Below are positions 8,893 through 17,615 of a stretch of 64,000 nucleotides of DNA, one piece after another. Position 1 is the first letter of the stretch, and every line of letters begins with the position of its first letter. The stretch lies in the NCBI GenBank assembly GCA_046290575.1, contig JBKAGX010000001.1, forward strand, positions 310,001 through 374,000, written 5' to 3'. Source of the DNA: JANQQJ01 sp046290575. Lineage in GTDB: Bacteria > Pseudomonadota > Alphaproteobacteria > SMXS01. A program made the translations under genes and the position numbers. The notes beneath the pieces are model-generated. The model ran no database searches. It was not told where the DNA came from and saw only the letters and a list, made by a program, of their open reading frames with translations.

Positions 8893-10170
8893 ATGAGGGA
8901 GCCGTCGCAGCCCCGCGCAGAACCCGCAGGGCAGTTGGCATCACAAGGATTGGGTTTACCGCTCAAGGCCTGGACCGGTCTTGGCCGCGTTATAGGCCGC
9001 GCCGGCGAAGGCCGTTTGATCTCTTTTGTCGAAAACCACCTGCGCAGTGGCGTTCTGACGATTGAATTCCCCTCCGGGGACCGTCGTACCATCAGGGCGC
9101 CCCAGCCGGGCGTCGAAGCGGACCTGCTGATCAGAAGCTGGCAGACGATCCGGCGCCTGTTCGCGGAAGGCAGCGTCGGGTTTGCGGATGCTTACATCGA
9201 TGGCCATTGGGATTCATCGGATTTGGGCGCGTTGCTTGAGCTGTTGGCCGGCAACAGGCTGGGCGCAAAGGACGACATTAACGGACAATTCTGGTCCAAG
9301 GCGCTGCAACGTCTGACCCACGCCAAGCGGCCGAATACAAAGCAGGGTAGCCGCCGCAACATCGCCGCGCATTACGATGTTGGCAACGAGTTCTATCAAT
9401 CCTGGCTGGATGAAACGATGACCTATTCGTCAGCCATCTTTGCCGAGCCGGATATGCCCCTTGCGGAGGCACAGCGCGAAAAATATCGTCGTTTGCTCGA
9501 TCTGATCGACCCGGCGCCGGGCGAACGTATTCTTGAAATCGGCTGCGGCTGGGGCGGGTTCGCAGAGTTTGCCGCGCGTGAGCGCGCGGTCGAGGTCACG
9601 TCGATCACGATTTCAGAAAAGCAATACGACTTCGCGCGCGAACGGATCCGAAATGCGGGCCTCGACAATCAGGTGTCGATCGAGATGCGTGACTACCGTG
9701 ATGTTACTGAAACCTATGACCACGTGGCGTCGATTGAGATGTTCGAGGCCGTGGGCGAGGAATATTGGCCCGCCTTTTTTGACAAGGTCGCGTCCAGCAT
9801 CCGCCCCGGCGGCCGGGCCGGGCTGCAGATCATCACGATCAATGATGAGGGGTATGAGCGCTACCGCAACAACCCTGATTTCATCCAGACCCACATCTTT
9901 CCCGGTGGGATGTTGCCGTCGATACGGGTGTTTCGCGAGCATGTCGTCGATGCAGGCATGCGCGTGCTGAACGACTCCTTCTTCGGCAAGGATTATGCTC
10001 ACACCCTGCATTTGTGGCGCGAACGGTTCGAGGCCGCTGCCGACACCCTCACCTTTGAAGGGTTAGATGAGCGGTTCCGCAGACTCTGGCGGTATTATCT
10101 GGCTTATTGTGAAGGCGGCTTTCGCGCCGGCACGATTGACGTGATGCAGGTGGGGCTCACCCGGGACTAG
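8893..10170 (+). CDS. cfa: cyclopropane-fatty-acyl-phospholipid synthase family methyltransferase
   Basis: 425 residues from ATG 8893. It has the SAM-binding motif ILEIGCGWGGFAEFAA, then TSITISEKQYDFARERI, and the active-site region SIEMFEAVGEEYW. RRNIAAHYDVGNEFYQSWLD is the canonical entry to the catalytic domain. It transfers a methylene or methyl group from SAM to a double bond of a phospholipid acyl chain. Because it follows the flavoprotein and DUF1365 genes under an RpoE promoter, it may act as the methylase of a furan or branched fatty acid route rather than as a plain cyclopropanase. The sequence cannot separate these. Confidence 0.92.
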   Translation: MREPSQPRAEPAGQLASQGLGLPLKAWTGLGRVIGRAGEGRLISFVENHLRSGVLTIEFPSGDRRTIRAPQPGVEADLLIRSWQTIRRLFAEGSVGFADAYIDGHWDSSDLGALLELLAGNRLGAKDDINGQFWSKALQRLTHAKRPNTKQGSRRNIAAHYDVGNEFYQSWLDETMTYSSAIFAEPDMPLAEAQREKYRRLLDLIDPAPGERILEIGCGWGGFAEFAARERAVEVTSITISEKQYDFARERIRNAGLDNQVSIEMRDYRDVTETYDHVASIEMFEAVGEEYWPAFFDKVASSIRPGGRAGLQIITINDEGYERYRNNPDFIQTHIFPGGMLPSIRVFREHVVDAGMRVLNDSFFGKDYAHTLHLWRERFEAAADTLTFEGLDERFRRLWRYYLAYCEGGFRAGTIDVMQVGLTRD

Positions 10171-10187
10171 TTATCGGTTTCTGTAGA

Positions 10188-10958
10188 TTAGCGGCTTGCC
10201 CCGGTAACCCTGCCGATGATTGGAAAGTAGATGAAGTCCGGCAGGGCCGCGGTCGCTTTCACCAGCCAGGTGAAGCGTTTCGGGAAGGTGATCTCGAACC
10301 GGCTGGACTGCAATCCCGAGACAATCCGTTTTGCTGCCTTTTCCGCTGGGATAAGGAAGGGCATCGGGAACTCGTTCTTGTCGGTCAGCGGTGTTTTGAC
10401 GAAGCCGGGCAGGATCACCTGAACCTTGATGCCGGTTGCTGCCTGTTCGCAACGCATGGCTTCTGCCATATGGGTCACGGCAGCCTTGCTGGACCCGTAA
10501 GCCGCACTCGTGGGCAGGCCTTTAACGCCGGCAATTGATGATACGATCGCGATGTGCCCTTCGCCGCGGTCTTTGAAACCGGGCAGCACGGCGCTGATGC
10601 AATGCACCGTGCCCTGCACGTTCAGGCGATAGGTCTCGGCGAAGGCTTCGTTTGTCCAGTCATCAAGGGTGAGTGGCAGATAGGTGCCGGCATTGAGAAG
10701 CGCCACATCCAGCGGTCCAAGCTGGTCGCTGATCTCGGCGACGACGGCCCGCATGCGTTCGCTATCGGTAATGTCGCCTGGAAAAGCGGTGATGCTGCCC
10801 GGCAGGCGCGTCGCCTCGGCCACCAGACTGTCCAGCTTGTCGGCCGACCGCGCTGTTGCGGCGACATGCGCGCCCTGCGCCGCCAGTTCCAGGCAGGTCG
10901 CACGGCCGATGCCGGCGCTGGCACCGGTCACCCAGACCCGCTCAAAGGGAAGTGTCAT
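10188..10958 (-). CDS. short-chain dehydrogenase/reductase of the rpoE-chrR operon
   Basis: 256 residues. NAD(P) motif TGASAGIG near residues 11-18, catalytic serine in IVSSIAG and catalytic YGSSK further on, so an intact classical SDR. It starts 12 nt after the chrR stop on the same strand and faces the phr-cfa operon tail to tail. An SDR is also part of the corresponding RpoE-linked gene set in Rhodobacter. Substrate unknown; a lipid-derived aldehyde or ketone would fit the context. Confidence 0.9.
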   Translation of the reverse strand: MTLPFERVWVTGASAGIGRATCLELAAQGAHVAATARSADKLDSLVAEATRLPGSITAFPGDITDSERMRAVVAEISDQLGPLDVALLNAGTYLPLTLDDWTNEAFAETYRLNVQGTVHCISAVLPGFKDRGEGHIAIVSSIAGVKGLPTSAAYGSSKAAVTHMAEAMRCEQAATGIKVQVILPGFVKTPLTDKNEFPMPFLIPAEKAAKRIVSGLQSSRFEITFPKRFTWLVKATAALPDFIYFPIIGRVTGASR

Positions 10959-10970
10959 GGGAGCGTTCGG

Positions 10971-11630
10971 CTAGAACCGCACGAACGGATTGACAAACAT
11001 GCCGATCAGGCCGGTCATCTTGATCGGCGCATCCAGGACGGTCAGGCAAATGCAATCCTCGCCCCAGTCAGCGACCGGGCTGTGATCGACGTCACCGTCG
11101 CAGACTGCAAGACCACCGCGACCGTAGTGGCCGCTTTCGTCAGAGAAACCGCCGGCAAGCACCAGCGTGTATTCAATACCCTTGTGGGTGTGGCGCGGCA
11201 TCTTCTCACCGGCCCGGATCCGAAGCAGGCTGGCCTTGAAGCTCTTATCAGCCAGCGGCACTTCACATTGTTCCAGTCCGGGGCCGCGTGCGACCCAGTT
11301 CAATCCATCCAGATCAGCGGCCAAATACTGACGCAACGGATGTGGCACCACAGCGCAGGTCGCTTCGTCATGCTGGATTGGCGCTGGTATCGCTATTGGC
11401 TCATCGTCGGCATCCAGGCGGGCCAGCGTTTCGTCCAGTAACGTGTCTGAAACTTCTGATGGATCGATCGTCTCGAACAATGCGCCTGCAATGGCTTCGA
11501 TCTCGCGGTATTCGCTACGGGAGCTTTCGCCCATCGCCAGCTTTGAGGCGATGACCAATGAGGGCCCTTCGGCCAATGCGCCCGACGCATAGTCGAGCAT
11601 TAAATCGTTATGATCCATGATCGCATTCAT
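10971..11630 (-). CDS. chrR: ChrR-like cupin anti-sigma factor with an altered zinc site
   Basis: 219 residues, coupled to the sigma gene by ATGA. The N-terminal anti-sigma domain reads HNDLMLDYASGAL and then SLVIASKLAMGESS. In Rhodobacter ChrR the zinc ligands are His6, His31, Cys35 and Cys38. Here His7 is kept, but the other three positions are Lys30, Gly34 and Ser37. The C-terminal cupin keeps its metal motif HTHKGIE and a later DHSP. By family it should bind the adjacent RpoE and release it on singlet oxygen. The loss of the N-terminal zinc ligands is a real departure from the model protein. Confidence 0.88.
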   Translation of the reverse strand: MNAIMDHNDLMLDYASGALAEGPSLVIASKLAMGESSRSEYREIEAIAGALFETIDPSEVSDTLLDETLARLDADDEPIAIPAPIQHDEATCAVVPHPLRQYLAADLDGLNWVARGPGLEQCEVPLADKSFKASLLRIRAGEKMPRHTHKGIEYTLVLAGGFSDESGHYGRGGLAVCDGDVDHSPVADWGEDCICLTVLDAPIKMTGLIGMFVNPFVRF

Positions 11631-12265
11631 GGTTGTAATTCTCCAAGTGTTCCCCGCAGGCGTCCAAGCGCCAGCCGAATTCGTGATTTTACGGTGCCGA
11701 GGGGCAGGCCCAGCTCTTCGGAAATAACACCGTGGGATTTGTCCTCGAAAAACGCCTTCTGAAGAACTTCCTGCTGTTCGGCGGGAAGGGTTGCAATCCG
11801 GTCGCGTAGCGTGACGGATGCTTCGTCCGACTCGACTTTTTCATCGGCGGCCGGCCCCTGTTCCGCGACAGGATAGTTTTCAGGCTCGATTTCCGGCCGC
11901 ATTTCGCGCCTCAGCATGTCGATACGCTTGTTACGCGCAATCGTGAAGATCCAGGTCGACAGCGCTGCTTTCGAGCGGTCGTATTGTTCCGCCTTGTTCC
12001 AGACGATGATCATCGCCTCCTGGCTGATTTCTTCAGCCGTTTCCGGGTCGGCACCGCCGCGCAGCATGAAACTTTTCAGCCGCGGCGCGAAATGATCGAA
12101 TAGCGTCGCAAAGGCCTTGCGGTCGCGCGACTGTGCGACCCGATTGATCATGGCCTCCAGATCAGCACCATTCGCTGTTCTGTTCTTCATATTTCTTGGT
12201 GTACCTCGACGGACTCCAGCGGCGGACGGTTCATTCAAGGTACTGACCATATTGATTGATGTCAT
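11627..12265 (-). CDS. rpoE: ECF sigma factor, RpoE (ECF11) type
   Basis: 212 residues from ATG 12265. This start has GGAGAGG six nt upstream and lies about 17 nt after the start point expected from the promoter at 12289-12318. A longer frame from TTG 12283 would begin at the start point itself and is rejected. ATG 12190 would give a 187-residue core protein and is possible. Region 2 has FATLFDHFAPRLKSFML and AEEISQEAMIIVW. Region 4 has LPAEQQEVLQKAFFEDKSH and LGLPLGTVKSRIRLALGRLR. It should direct transcription from the two TGATCC promoters seen here and be restrained by the coupled ChrR-like protein. Confidence 0.9.
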   Translation of the reverse strand: MTSINMVSTLNEPSAAGVRRGTPRNMKNRTANGADLEAMINRVAQSRDRKAFATLFDHFAPRLKSFMLRGGADPETAEEISQEAMIIVWNKAEQYDRSKAALSTWIFTIARNKRIDMLRREMRPEIEPENYPVAEQGPAADEKVESDEASVTLRDRIATLPAEQQEVLQKAFFEDKSHGVISEELGLPLGTVKSRIRLALGRLRGTLGELQP

Positions 12266-12288
12266 CCCGTGCCTCTCCAACAACGTTC

Positions 12289-12318
12289 CCTATACGGGTC
12301 ATCTAGGCAAACGGATCA
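12289..12318 (-). promoter_or_regulatory. predicted RpoE autoregulatory promoter of rpoE-chrR-SDR
   Basis: On the minus strand TGATCC (12318-12313) is followed by 18 nt and TATAGG (12294-12289). The spacing equals that of the phrB promoter at 5263-5292. ECF sigma factors of this group activate their own operon. Confidence 0.75.
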
Positions 12319-12418
12319 CTCAGGAGGTCGCCCCTGATGTCCGGGCTTGCTCGTAATACGGCACCGCGGGTAGGTTCGCCTGCGGTAACCCTTGCTGGCA
12401 GCAGATTGAAAGTATCAC

Positions 12419-13564
12419 ATGGACCGCCCGGACGATTTTCTAGCGCTGGTTCTCGATGTCTGGGAACGCGGTTTCCTGGGAGCAACAGTCGGCCAGGTTC
12501 TGACGGCTTTGGGGATTTTTGTTGTCGCGCTGCTGCTGCGGCGGCTGTTTGCACACTTTATCGTGGAGACTTTGCGGCGGCTCGCCAAGCGCAGCACAAC
12601 CAAGATCGACGACAAGGTTGTCGACGCTCTTGATGCCCCGCTTCGGCTGGTGCCAGTCATCATCGGCGTCTATTTCTCGCTCGATTATCTGGAAATGGAC
12701 CCGCAATATTGGGAAATTGCGGTCCAGTTTGAGCGCTCGTTGATCGCCTATGCGATCTTCTGGGCCATTTACCGGCTGGTCGGCCCTTTCAGCTATGCCT
12801 TTGATCGACTGCATGAGCTCTTGGGCGTCACCATGGTCGAATGGCTGGTCAAGGCCCTGAAATTCATCATCTTTTTCATCGGCGCGGCGGCCATTCTGGA
12901 AATCTGGGGCATTCAGGTCGGCCCCTTGCTTGCCGGGCTCGGCCTGTTCGGCGTCGCGGTTGCGCTGGGCGCGCAGGATCTGTTCAAGAACCTGATCGCC
13001 GGGGTGCTGATCCTGGTCGAAAAGCGCTTTGCGCGCGGCGACTGGGTGCTGGTGGACGGTGTTGTCGAAGGCACAATCGATTCCATCGGTTTCCGCTCAA
13101 CCTATGTCCGTCGTTTCGACAAGGCTCCGGTCTACGTGCCCAATGCGAAAATGGCGGACAATGCGGTCACCAACTTCACCCGCATGACCCATCGCCGGAT
13201 CTACTGGAAGATCGGCGTTGAGTATGGCACCACAATCGAGCAATTGCGCGAAGTCCGCGACGGGATCGAAAGCTATGTCCTGGGTAATGACGATTTTGCC
13301 CAGCCGCCGGAGGTTTCGACCTTTGTGCGCATCGACAGTTTCAACGATTCCAGCATCGACATCATGCTCTACTGTTTCACCAAGACCACACGATGGGGTG
13401 AGTGGCTGGAGATCAAGGAGCAGCTTGCCTACAACGTCAAAGAGATTGTTGAGGGGGCAGGCACCGGCTTCGCATTCCCCAGCCAGTCGATCTATGTGGA
13501 AAGCCTGCCCGCTGACCGGCCGGAAGTGTTCGTGCCGCCGGGGCAGGACACGTCGCAAAGCTAG
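12419..13564 (+). CDS. MscS family mechanosensitive channel
   Basis: 381 residues with N-terminal membrane segments (for example LTALGIFVVALLLRRLFAHF) and a hydrophobic region around residues 140-165. The pore helix GLGLFGVAVALGAQDLFKNL is followed by the beta domain with RFARGDWVLVDGVVEGTID, then FRSTYVRRFDKAPVYVPNA. This is the standard order of the small-conductance channel family, which releases solutes upon hypo-osmotic shock. Its stop overlaps that of the convergent dipeptidase by 4 nt. Confidence 0.92.
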   Translation: MDRPDDFLALVLDVWERGFLGATVGQVLTALGIFVVALLLRRLFAHFIVETLRRLAKRSTTKIDDKVVDALDAPLRLVPVIIGVYFSLDYLEMDPQYWEIAVQFERSLIAYAIFWAIYRLVGPFSYAFDRLHELLGVTMVEWLVKALKFIIFFIGAAAILEIWGIQVGPLLAGLGLFGVAVALGAQDLFKNLIAGVLILVEKRFARGDWVLVDGVVEGTIDSIGFRSTYVRRFDKAPVYVPNAKMADNAVTNFTRMTHRRIYWKIGVEYGTTIEQLREVRDGIESYVLGNDDFAQPPEVSTFVRIDSFNDSSIDIMLYCFTKTTRWGEWLEIKEQLAYNVKEIVEGAGTGFAFPSQSIYVESLPADRPEVFVPPGQDTSQS

Positions 13565-14826
13565 TCGGCGGCAGCTTCCACGGCTCGCCAGACCCTTAGA
13601 AAATTACCGCCCCACAGCTTTTCGATTTCGTTGAAGGTGTAACCGCGCCGCACCAGTTCACGGGTCACGTTGAGGGTTTCTGAGGCGTCGTCCCACCCGA
13701 TAATCCCGCCGCCGCCGCCGAAATCGGATGAAATGCCCACATGGTCGATGCCGATCAGGTCAACCGCATAGTCGATGTGATCGACCAGGTCGGCCACATT
13801 TGCCCGCGGCCATTGGGCATCAAGCGCCCTGGCCCGGTTGCGGAATTGTCCAATGGTCTCCTGGCTGGCAGCGCGGAACGCGTCGCGGCTGGTCAGCCCC
13901 ATATCGACTGCAATCTGCCTGACGGCGGCGAGGCGTTCGGGATCTGGCGCTTTCAAATAGGTATCGAATGCGACGATCTGCGCCACTCCGCCACCGGCTG
14001 CAATGGCTTTCAGCGCGTCGTCGTTCAGGTTTCGGGGAACGTCCAGTACGCCCTGTACGGCAGAGTGGGAAGCGATTACCGGGGCCCTGGACAGGTGCGC
14101 GGCCTCCACCGCAGCCTCATTCGACGCGTGCGAAACGTCGATCATGATGCCCAGACGGTTCATCTCTGCAACGGCGGCACCCCCCAGATCTGATAGCCCG
14201 GCATGCGCGACCTCTGCGGCTTCTTCGCCCAGCTGCCCGCGCGGCGTGGAACTGTCTGCCAGCTGGTTATGCCCGCCATGCGTCAATGACATGTAGCGCG
14301 CGCCGCGCTGATAGAAGACCTCAATGTTCTTTAGGTCCTCACCGATCGCAAACCCGTTCTCGACCCCGATCATGGCGACCCGTTTGCCGGCCTGGGCGAT
14401 GCCTATAGCCGCATCCGGTGTCAGCGCCAGCTCAACCTCGCCGGGGTTTTGGGTGACAAGCCGGTCGATGGCGTCGAATTTGGCAATCGCCGCCTCGTAG
14501 GCTTCGGCATAACCCTCGGGTGTCAGGTCACCCTGGGGGACAAATACGATAAAGAAGGCGGCGTCGAGCCCGCCCTCGCGCATCTTCGGCAGATCGACCT
14601 GCATCGGCCCGCGCAGGCCGGGGTCGGCCTCAGATGTTGCGTAATTCGGTGGAATGTCGACATGGGTGTCGATGGTGATCACCGCGTCATGGATCTGCCG
14701 GGCGGAATCTTCAATCAGCGCGACGTCTTCTTCGATGAAAGGCGGTGGAATGTGCGGCTTGTCGGCTGCCGAGACGGGCCCCGATGCGATGACCAGGCCC
14801 GCAAGAAGCGTCGCTGCGCTTCGCAT
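13561..14826 (-). CDS. membrane dipeptidase, peptidase family M19, secreted
   Basis: 421 residues from ATG 14826, which gives a clean signal peptide (MRSAATLLAGLVIASGPVSA). ATG 14847 is an alternative that overlaps the upstream gene; longer frames lack a signal peptide. Metal ligands are visible: TIDTHVD (His and Asp), GVENG (bridging Glu), the two His-containing strands ending in SLTHGGHN and ASHSA, and the final SSDFGG. Family members hydrolyse dipeptides, including D-residue dipeptides, in the periplasm. It starts 2 nt after the alcohol dehydrogenase stop. Confidence 0.92.
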   Translation of the reverse strand: MRSAATLLAGLVIASGPVSAADKPHIPPPFIEEDVALIEDSARQIHDAVITIDTHVDIPPNYATSEADPGLRGPMQVDLPKMREGGLDAAFFIVFVPQGDLTPEGYAEAYEAAIAKFDAIDRLVTQNPGEVELALTPDAAIGIAQAGKRVAMIGVENGFAIGEDLKNIEVFYQRGARYMSLTHGGHNQLADSSTPRGQLGEEAAEVAHAGLSDLGGAAVAEMNRLGIMIDVSHASNEAAVEAAHLSRAPVIASHSAVQGVLDVPRNLNDDALKAIAAGGGVAQIVAFDTYLKAPDPERLAAVRQIAVDMGLTSRDAFRAASQETIGQFRNRARALDAQWPRANVADLVDHIDYAVDLIGIDHVGISSDFGGGGGIIGWDDASETLNVTRELVRRGYTFNEIEKLWGGNFLRVWRAVEAAAD

Positions 14827-14827
14827 G

Positions 14828-15988
14828 CTAAGCCCAGACTTTCTCATAAAGCGCTGCGATCTCTTCAGCGGTCGGGACGCGCGGATTGTTGCCGGGTGAG
14901 CCGGACGCAATCGCCTGCTCGGCCATGGTGGGAATTGACTCGAAATACATACTTTCATCAATGCCATAATCTTTCGGGGTGGGGACCTGCAAATCCTGGT
15001 TCAGGGCAACAAGCGCCTCAAGCAGCTTGTTGACCGCCAGCTGGTCGCCTTCGGCATCGGTCGCTATGCCCATCACCCGGGCGCAATCGGCATAGCGGGA
15101 CAGGGCGTTGGGTGCCGAAAATTCGGTTACCGCCGGCAGCAGCATGGCGTTCGACAGACCGTGCGGGATATGGAAAAACGCGCCCAACGGACGGCTCATG
15201 CCATGTACCAGGCAGACACTGGCATTGGAGAAGGCCATGCCGCCCTGGGTTGCCCCCAGCATCATCTGTTCGCGGGCGGTTTCATTGTCGGGGTCGGTAC
15301 AGGCAGTGCGGATATGGGTGTAGAGCCGCTGCATGGCCGACAGTGCGACAGAGTCGGAATAGGGGTTGGCGCGCTGGCTGACATAGGCTTCCATCGCATG
15401 GGTCAGGCTGTCGATGCCGGTGTCCGCCGTCGTCCGGTACGGTACCGACATGGTCAGCGTGTAGTCGATAATCGCGGCGGTTGGCAGGCAGGCCAGTCCG
15501 TTCATCAACATCTTCTCGCCGGACTCGGTATCCGTAATCACCATAATCTTGGTGACCTCGGACCCCGTCCCTGCCGTCGTCGGAACGCAGATCAGCGGCA
15601 TCACGTCCATATTGGGTGTCGCCGGGACTTTGTAGTCGCGCATCTTGCCGCCGGCGCAGGCCAGCACATTCATCGCCTTGGCCGTATCCATCGGGCTGCC
15701 GCCGCCCAGCGCGATCAGGCAGTCGAAATCGCCGTCTTTCAAAATGGCCGCCCCGGCCTCGATTACGTCGGTGGTCGGGTCGGGGACCGTGTCGGAGAAC
15801 ACCTCAAAGCCATGGCCTGCCGTCTCCAACCGGTCCGTCACCTGGGCCACCTTGCCCAGTTCGACCATCATCGGGTCGGTCACGATCAGCGGGCGTTTGG
15901 CGCCCAGCTGGTCCATACAATCGAGCAGGTTGTCCAGGGCGCCGCCGCCGATGAACATAAGCTTGGGTGTTGCAATCATCGCAGTCAT
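14828..15988 (-). CDS. iron-containing (group III) alcohol dehydrogenase
   Basis: 386 residues, the family size. Nucleotide motif GGGSPMDTAKAM, then PTTAGTGSEVT. The iron ligands come from TGIDSLTHAMEAY and FFHIPHGLSNA, which supply Asp/His and His residues as in E. coli FucO. NAD(P)-dependent oxidation of alcohols or reduction of aldehydes; the substrate cannot be read from sequence. Likely co-transcribed with the dipeptidase downstream and divergent from the enone reductase. Confidence 0.93.
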   Translation of the reverse strand: MTAMIATPKLMFIGGGALDNLLDCMDQLGAKRPLIVTDPMMVELGKVAQVTDRLETAGHGFEVFSDTVPDPTTDVIEAGAAILKDGDFDCLIALGGGSPMDTAKAMNVLACAGGKMRDYKVPATPNMDVMPLICVPTTAGTGSEVTKIMVITDTESGEKMLMNGLACLPTAAIIDYTLTMSVPYRTTADTGIDSLTHAMEAYVSQRANPYSDSVALSAMQRLYTHIRTACTDPDNETAREQMMLGATQGGMAFSNASVCLVHGMSRPLGAFFHIPHGLSNAMLLPAVTEFSAPNALSRYADCARVMGIATDAEGDQLAVNKLLEALVALNQDLQVPTPKDYGIDESMYFESIPTMAEQAIASGSPGNNPRVPTAEEIAALYEKVWA

Positions 15989-16064
15989 GGCGCCACGCTA
16001 TCGCCCGTTGGTCAGGCGCGCAACACGCTCTATGGTGCGCGGCCTCAGTTCCGGAGGATTCCTG

Positions 16065-17084
16065 ATGACAAACCGCAACAACCGGCAATGGATTCTGGCG
16101 CGCAGGCCACAGGGGGACGATTTTGAATCGGCCCTCGAATTTCGCGAAACAGGGGACGCCCCCGTGCCCGCCGAGGGGCAGGTTCTTGTGCGCCCGCATT
16201 ACCTGTCGATGGATGCGGGCACGCGCATGTGGATGAGCCCGCGCGAAGACGCTTACCAGCCTCCGCTGCCGGTGGGCGCGCCGATGAGTGGCATGATGAT
16301 CGGCGAGGTTGTCGAAACACGGCGCCCGGATTTCGCGGTTGGCGACAAGCTGCGTTGTTTCGGCCAATGGGCGGATTATTCGGCTGTTGATGAGTCTGCC
16401 GCGCTGTTCGAAAAACTGCCGGTTGAAGACGATATCCCGCTGCCCGCCTATCTGGCGATGGGTGGGCCCAATGGCTGGACCGCCTATGTCGGCATCGCCA
16501 ATGTGGGCGAAGCCAAGCCGGGAGAGACCGTGTTGATCTCTGCTGCGGCGGGCGCCACCGGGTCATTGGCCGGACAGGTTGCGAAAAATCTGGGGTGCCG
16601 GGTGATCGGCCTCACCAGCCGCAATGAAAAATGTGCATGGCTGACAGACACCGCGGGCTTCGATGCCGCGATCAACTACCGCACCCAGGATGTCGGCGAA
16701 GAACTCCGGCGCCTGGCGCCGGATGGCGTCGACGTGTTCTTTGACAATGTCGGCGGCGATATTCTCGATACGGTGATGGGGCATCTGGCCATGTATGCCA
16801 GGATCGCCATATGCGGGCTGGTTGCGCATTATGCTGATGATGGCAAGCGGCCCGGTCCGATGAATTTCGATCAGGTGCTGATGAAACGCGCCACGATCAA
16901 GGGCTTTTTCTCGCCTGACTGGTTCAGCGAGTGCGAGGTGATCGAGAAGACGCTGAAGCAATGGTACCGGGCCGGAAAGCTGACTTACAATCTGGAGGTG
17001 GTAGATGGATTGGAGAACACGCTGGCCGCCTATCACCGCCTTTTCGAGGGCTCGAACATCGGAAAGGTGATGGTCAAGGTCTGA
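16065..17084 (+). CDS. zinc-independent MDR oxidoreductase, PTGR/CurA type
   Basis: 339 residues from ATG 16065 behind GGAGG (16053-16057). The frame is open far upstream, but that part is antisense to the alcohol dehydrogenase gene. N-terminal RQWILARRPQG and LSMDAGTRMWM, then GGPNGWTAYVG and nucleotide motif AAAGATGSLAGQVAKNLGC. No structural or catalytic zinc residues. These features match NADP-dependent leukotriene B4 12-hydroxydehydrogenase/curcumin reductase-like proteins that reduce alpha,beta-unsaturated ketones. Confidence 0.9.
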   Translation: MTNRNNRQWILARRPQGDDFESALEFRETGDAPVPAEGQVLVRPHYLSMDAGTRMWMSPREDAYQPPLPVGAPMSGMMIGEVVETRRPDFAVGDKLRCFGQWADYSAVDESAALFEKLPVEDDIPLPAYLAMGGPNGWTAYVGIANVGEAKPGETVLISAAAGATGSLAGQVAKNLGCRVIGLTSRNEKCAWLTDTAGFDAAINYRTQDVGEELRRLAPDGVDVFFDNVGGDILDTVMGHLAMYARIAICGLVAHYADDGKRPGPMNFDQVLMKRATIKGFFSPDWFSECEVIEKTLKQWYRAGKLTYNLEVVDGLENTLAAYHRLFEGSNIGKVMVKV

Positions 17085-17115
17085 CGCTGCCGCATTTCTG
17101 CAACAGGAAATTAAC

Positions 17116-17144
17116 TTGTCCTGCCCGCTTGTTCCTCCTATATG
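17116..17144 (+). promoter_or_regulatory. sigma-70 promoter of the cold-shock gene
   Basis: TTGTCC (17116-17121), 17 nt, TATATG (17139-17144). Transcription would begin near 17151 and leave a leader of about 135 nt before the csp start. Long structured leaders are usual for cspA-type mRNAs. Confidence 0.5.
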
Positions 17145-17286
17145 CCAGCAGATCAGGACGTTTAAGACCGGGTGACGACAGCTTCGTCCCCAAGACCGAG
17201 CAAGACCCTTCCGGACCTTCAGCACTCTGAGACCCTGCCTGCGCGGTGCGCGGGTGGCTTAATCAAATGAAGACAGGACACAAGAC

Positions 17287-17493
17287 ATGACGACAGGAAC
17301 CGTGAAGTGGTTCAACGCCGTAAAGGGCTATGGATTTATCGAGCCGGATGATGGCGGCGCCGATGCGTTCGTACACATCTCTGCCGTTGAGCGGGCTGGT
17401 CTGACCAGCTTGAACGAAGGCCAGAAGGTTGAGTACGAGCTTCAGGCTGGCAACAATGGCAAGAGCTCTGCAGCCAATTTGCAGGTGCTCTAG
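17287..17493 (+). CDS. CspA family cold-shock protein
   Basis: 68 residues. It begins MTTGTVKWFNAVKGYGFI, holding the aromatic RNA-binding motif RNP1 (KGYGFI), and continues with DAFVHISAV in place of the more common VFVHYSAI of RNP2. One five-stranded OB fold; binds single-stranded RNA and DNA as a chaperone. It is a monocistronic unit with its own promoter, a leader of about 135 nt and a terminator at 17532-17560. Confidence 0.96.
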   Translation: MTTGTVKWFNAVKGYGFIEPDDGGADAFVHISAVERAGLTSLNEGQKVEYELQAGNNGKSSAANLQVL

Positions 17494-17531
17494 CCTTTGA
17501 GCGCTATAACCGGCATCTATCGCTGGTAACG

Positions 17532-17560
17532 AAAGGCCCGCTTGATAGCGGGCCTTTTTT
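17532..17560 (+). terminator. rho-independent terminator of the cold-shock gene
   Basis: A perfect 10-bp stem (17532-17541 with 17548-17557), six-nt loop TTGATA, and a T run to 17560. It starts 39 nt after the csp stop codon. Confidence 0.9.
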
Positions 17561-17615
17561 GTTGGGGGTCACATATCGTACCCTTGGTGCGTGTTAGGCA
17601 AGGGGACAGACAGAC

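Noticed and set aside
10554..11441. A 295-codon open frame on the plus strand
   Set aside because: It is antisense to the SDR and chrR genes, has no recognisable domain and is the usual shadow frame of high-GC coding DNA.
17494..17615. Possible small RNA after the cold-shock gene
   Set aside because: The only structure is a terminator hairpin; no independent promoter was seen in the 122-nt gap.
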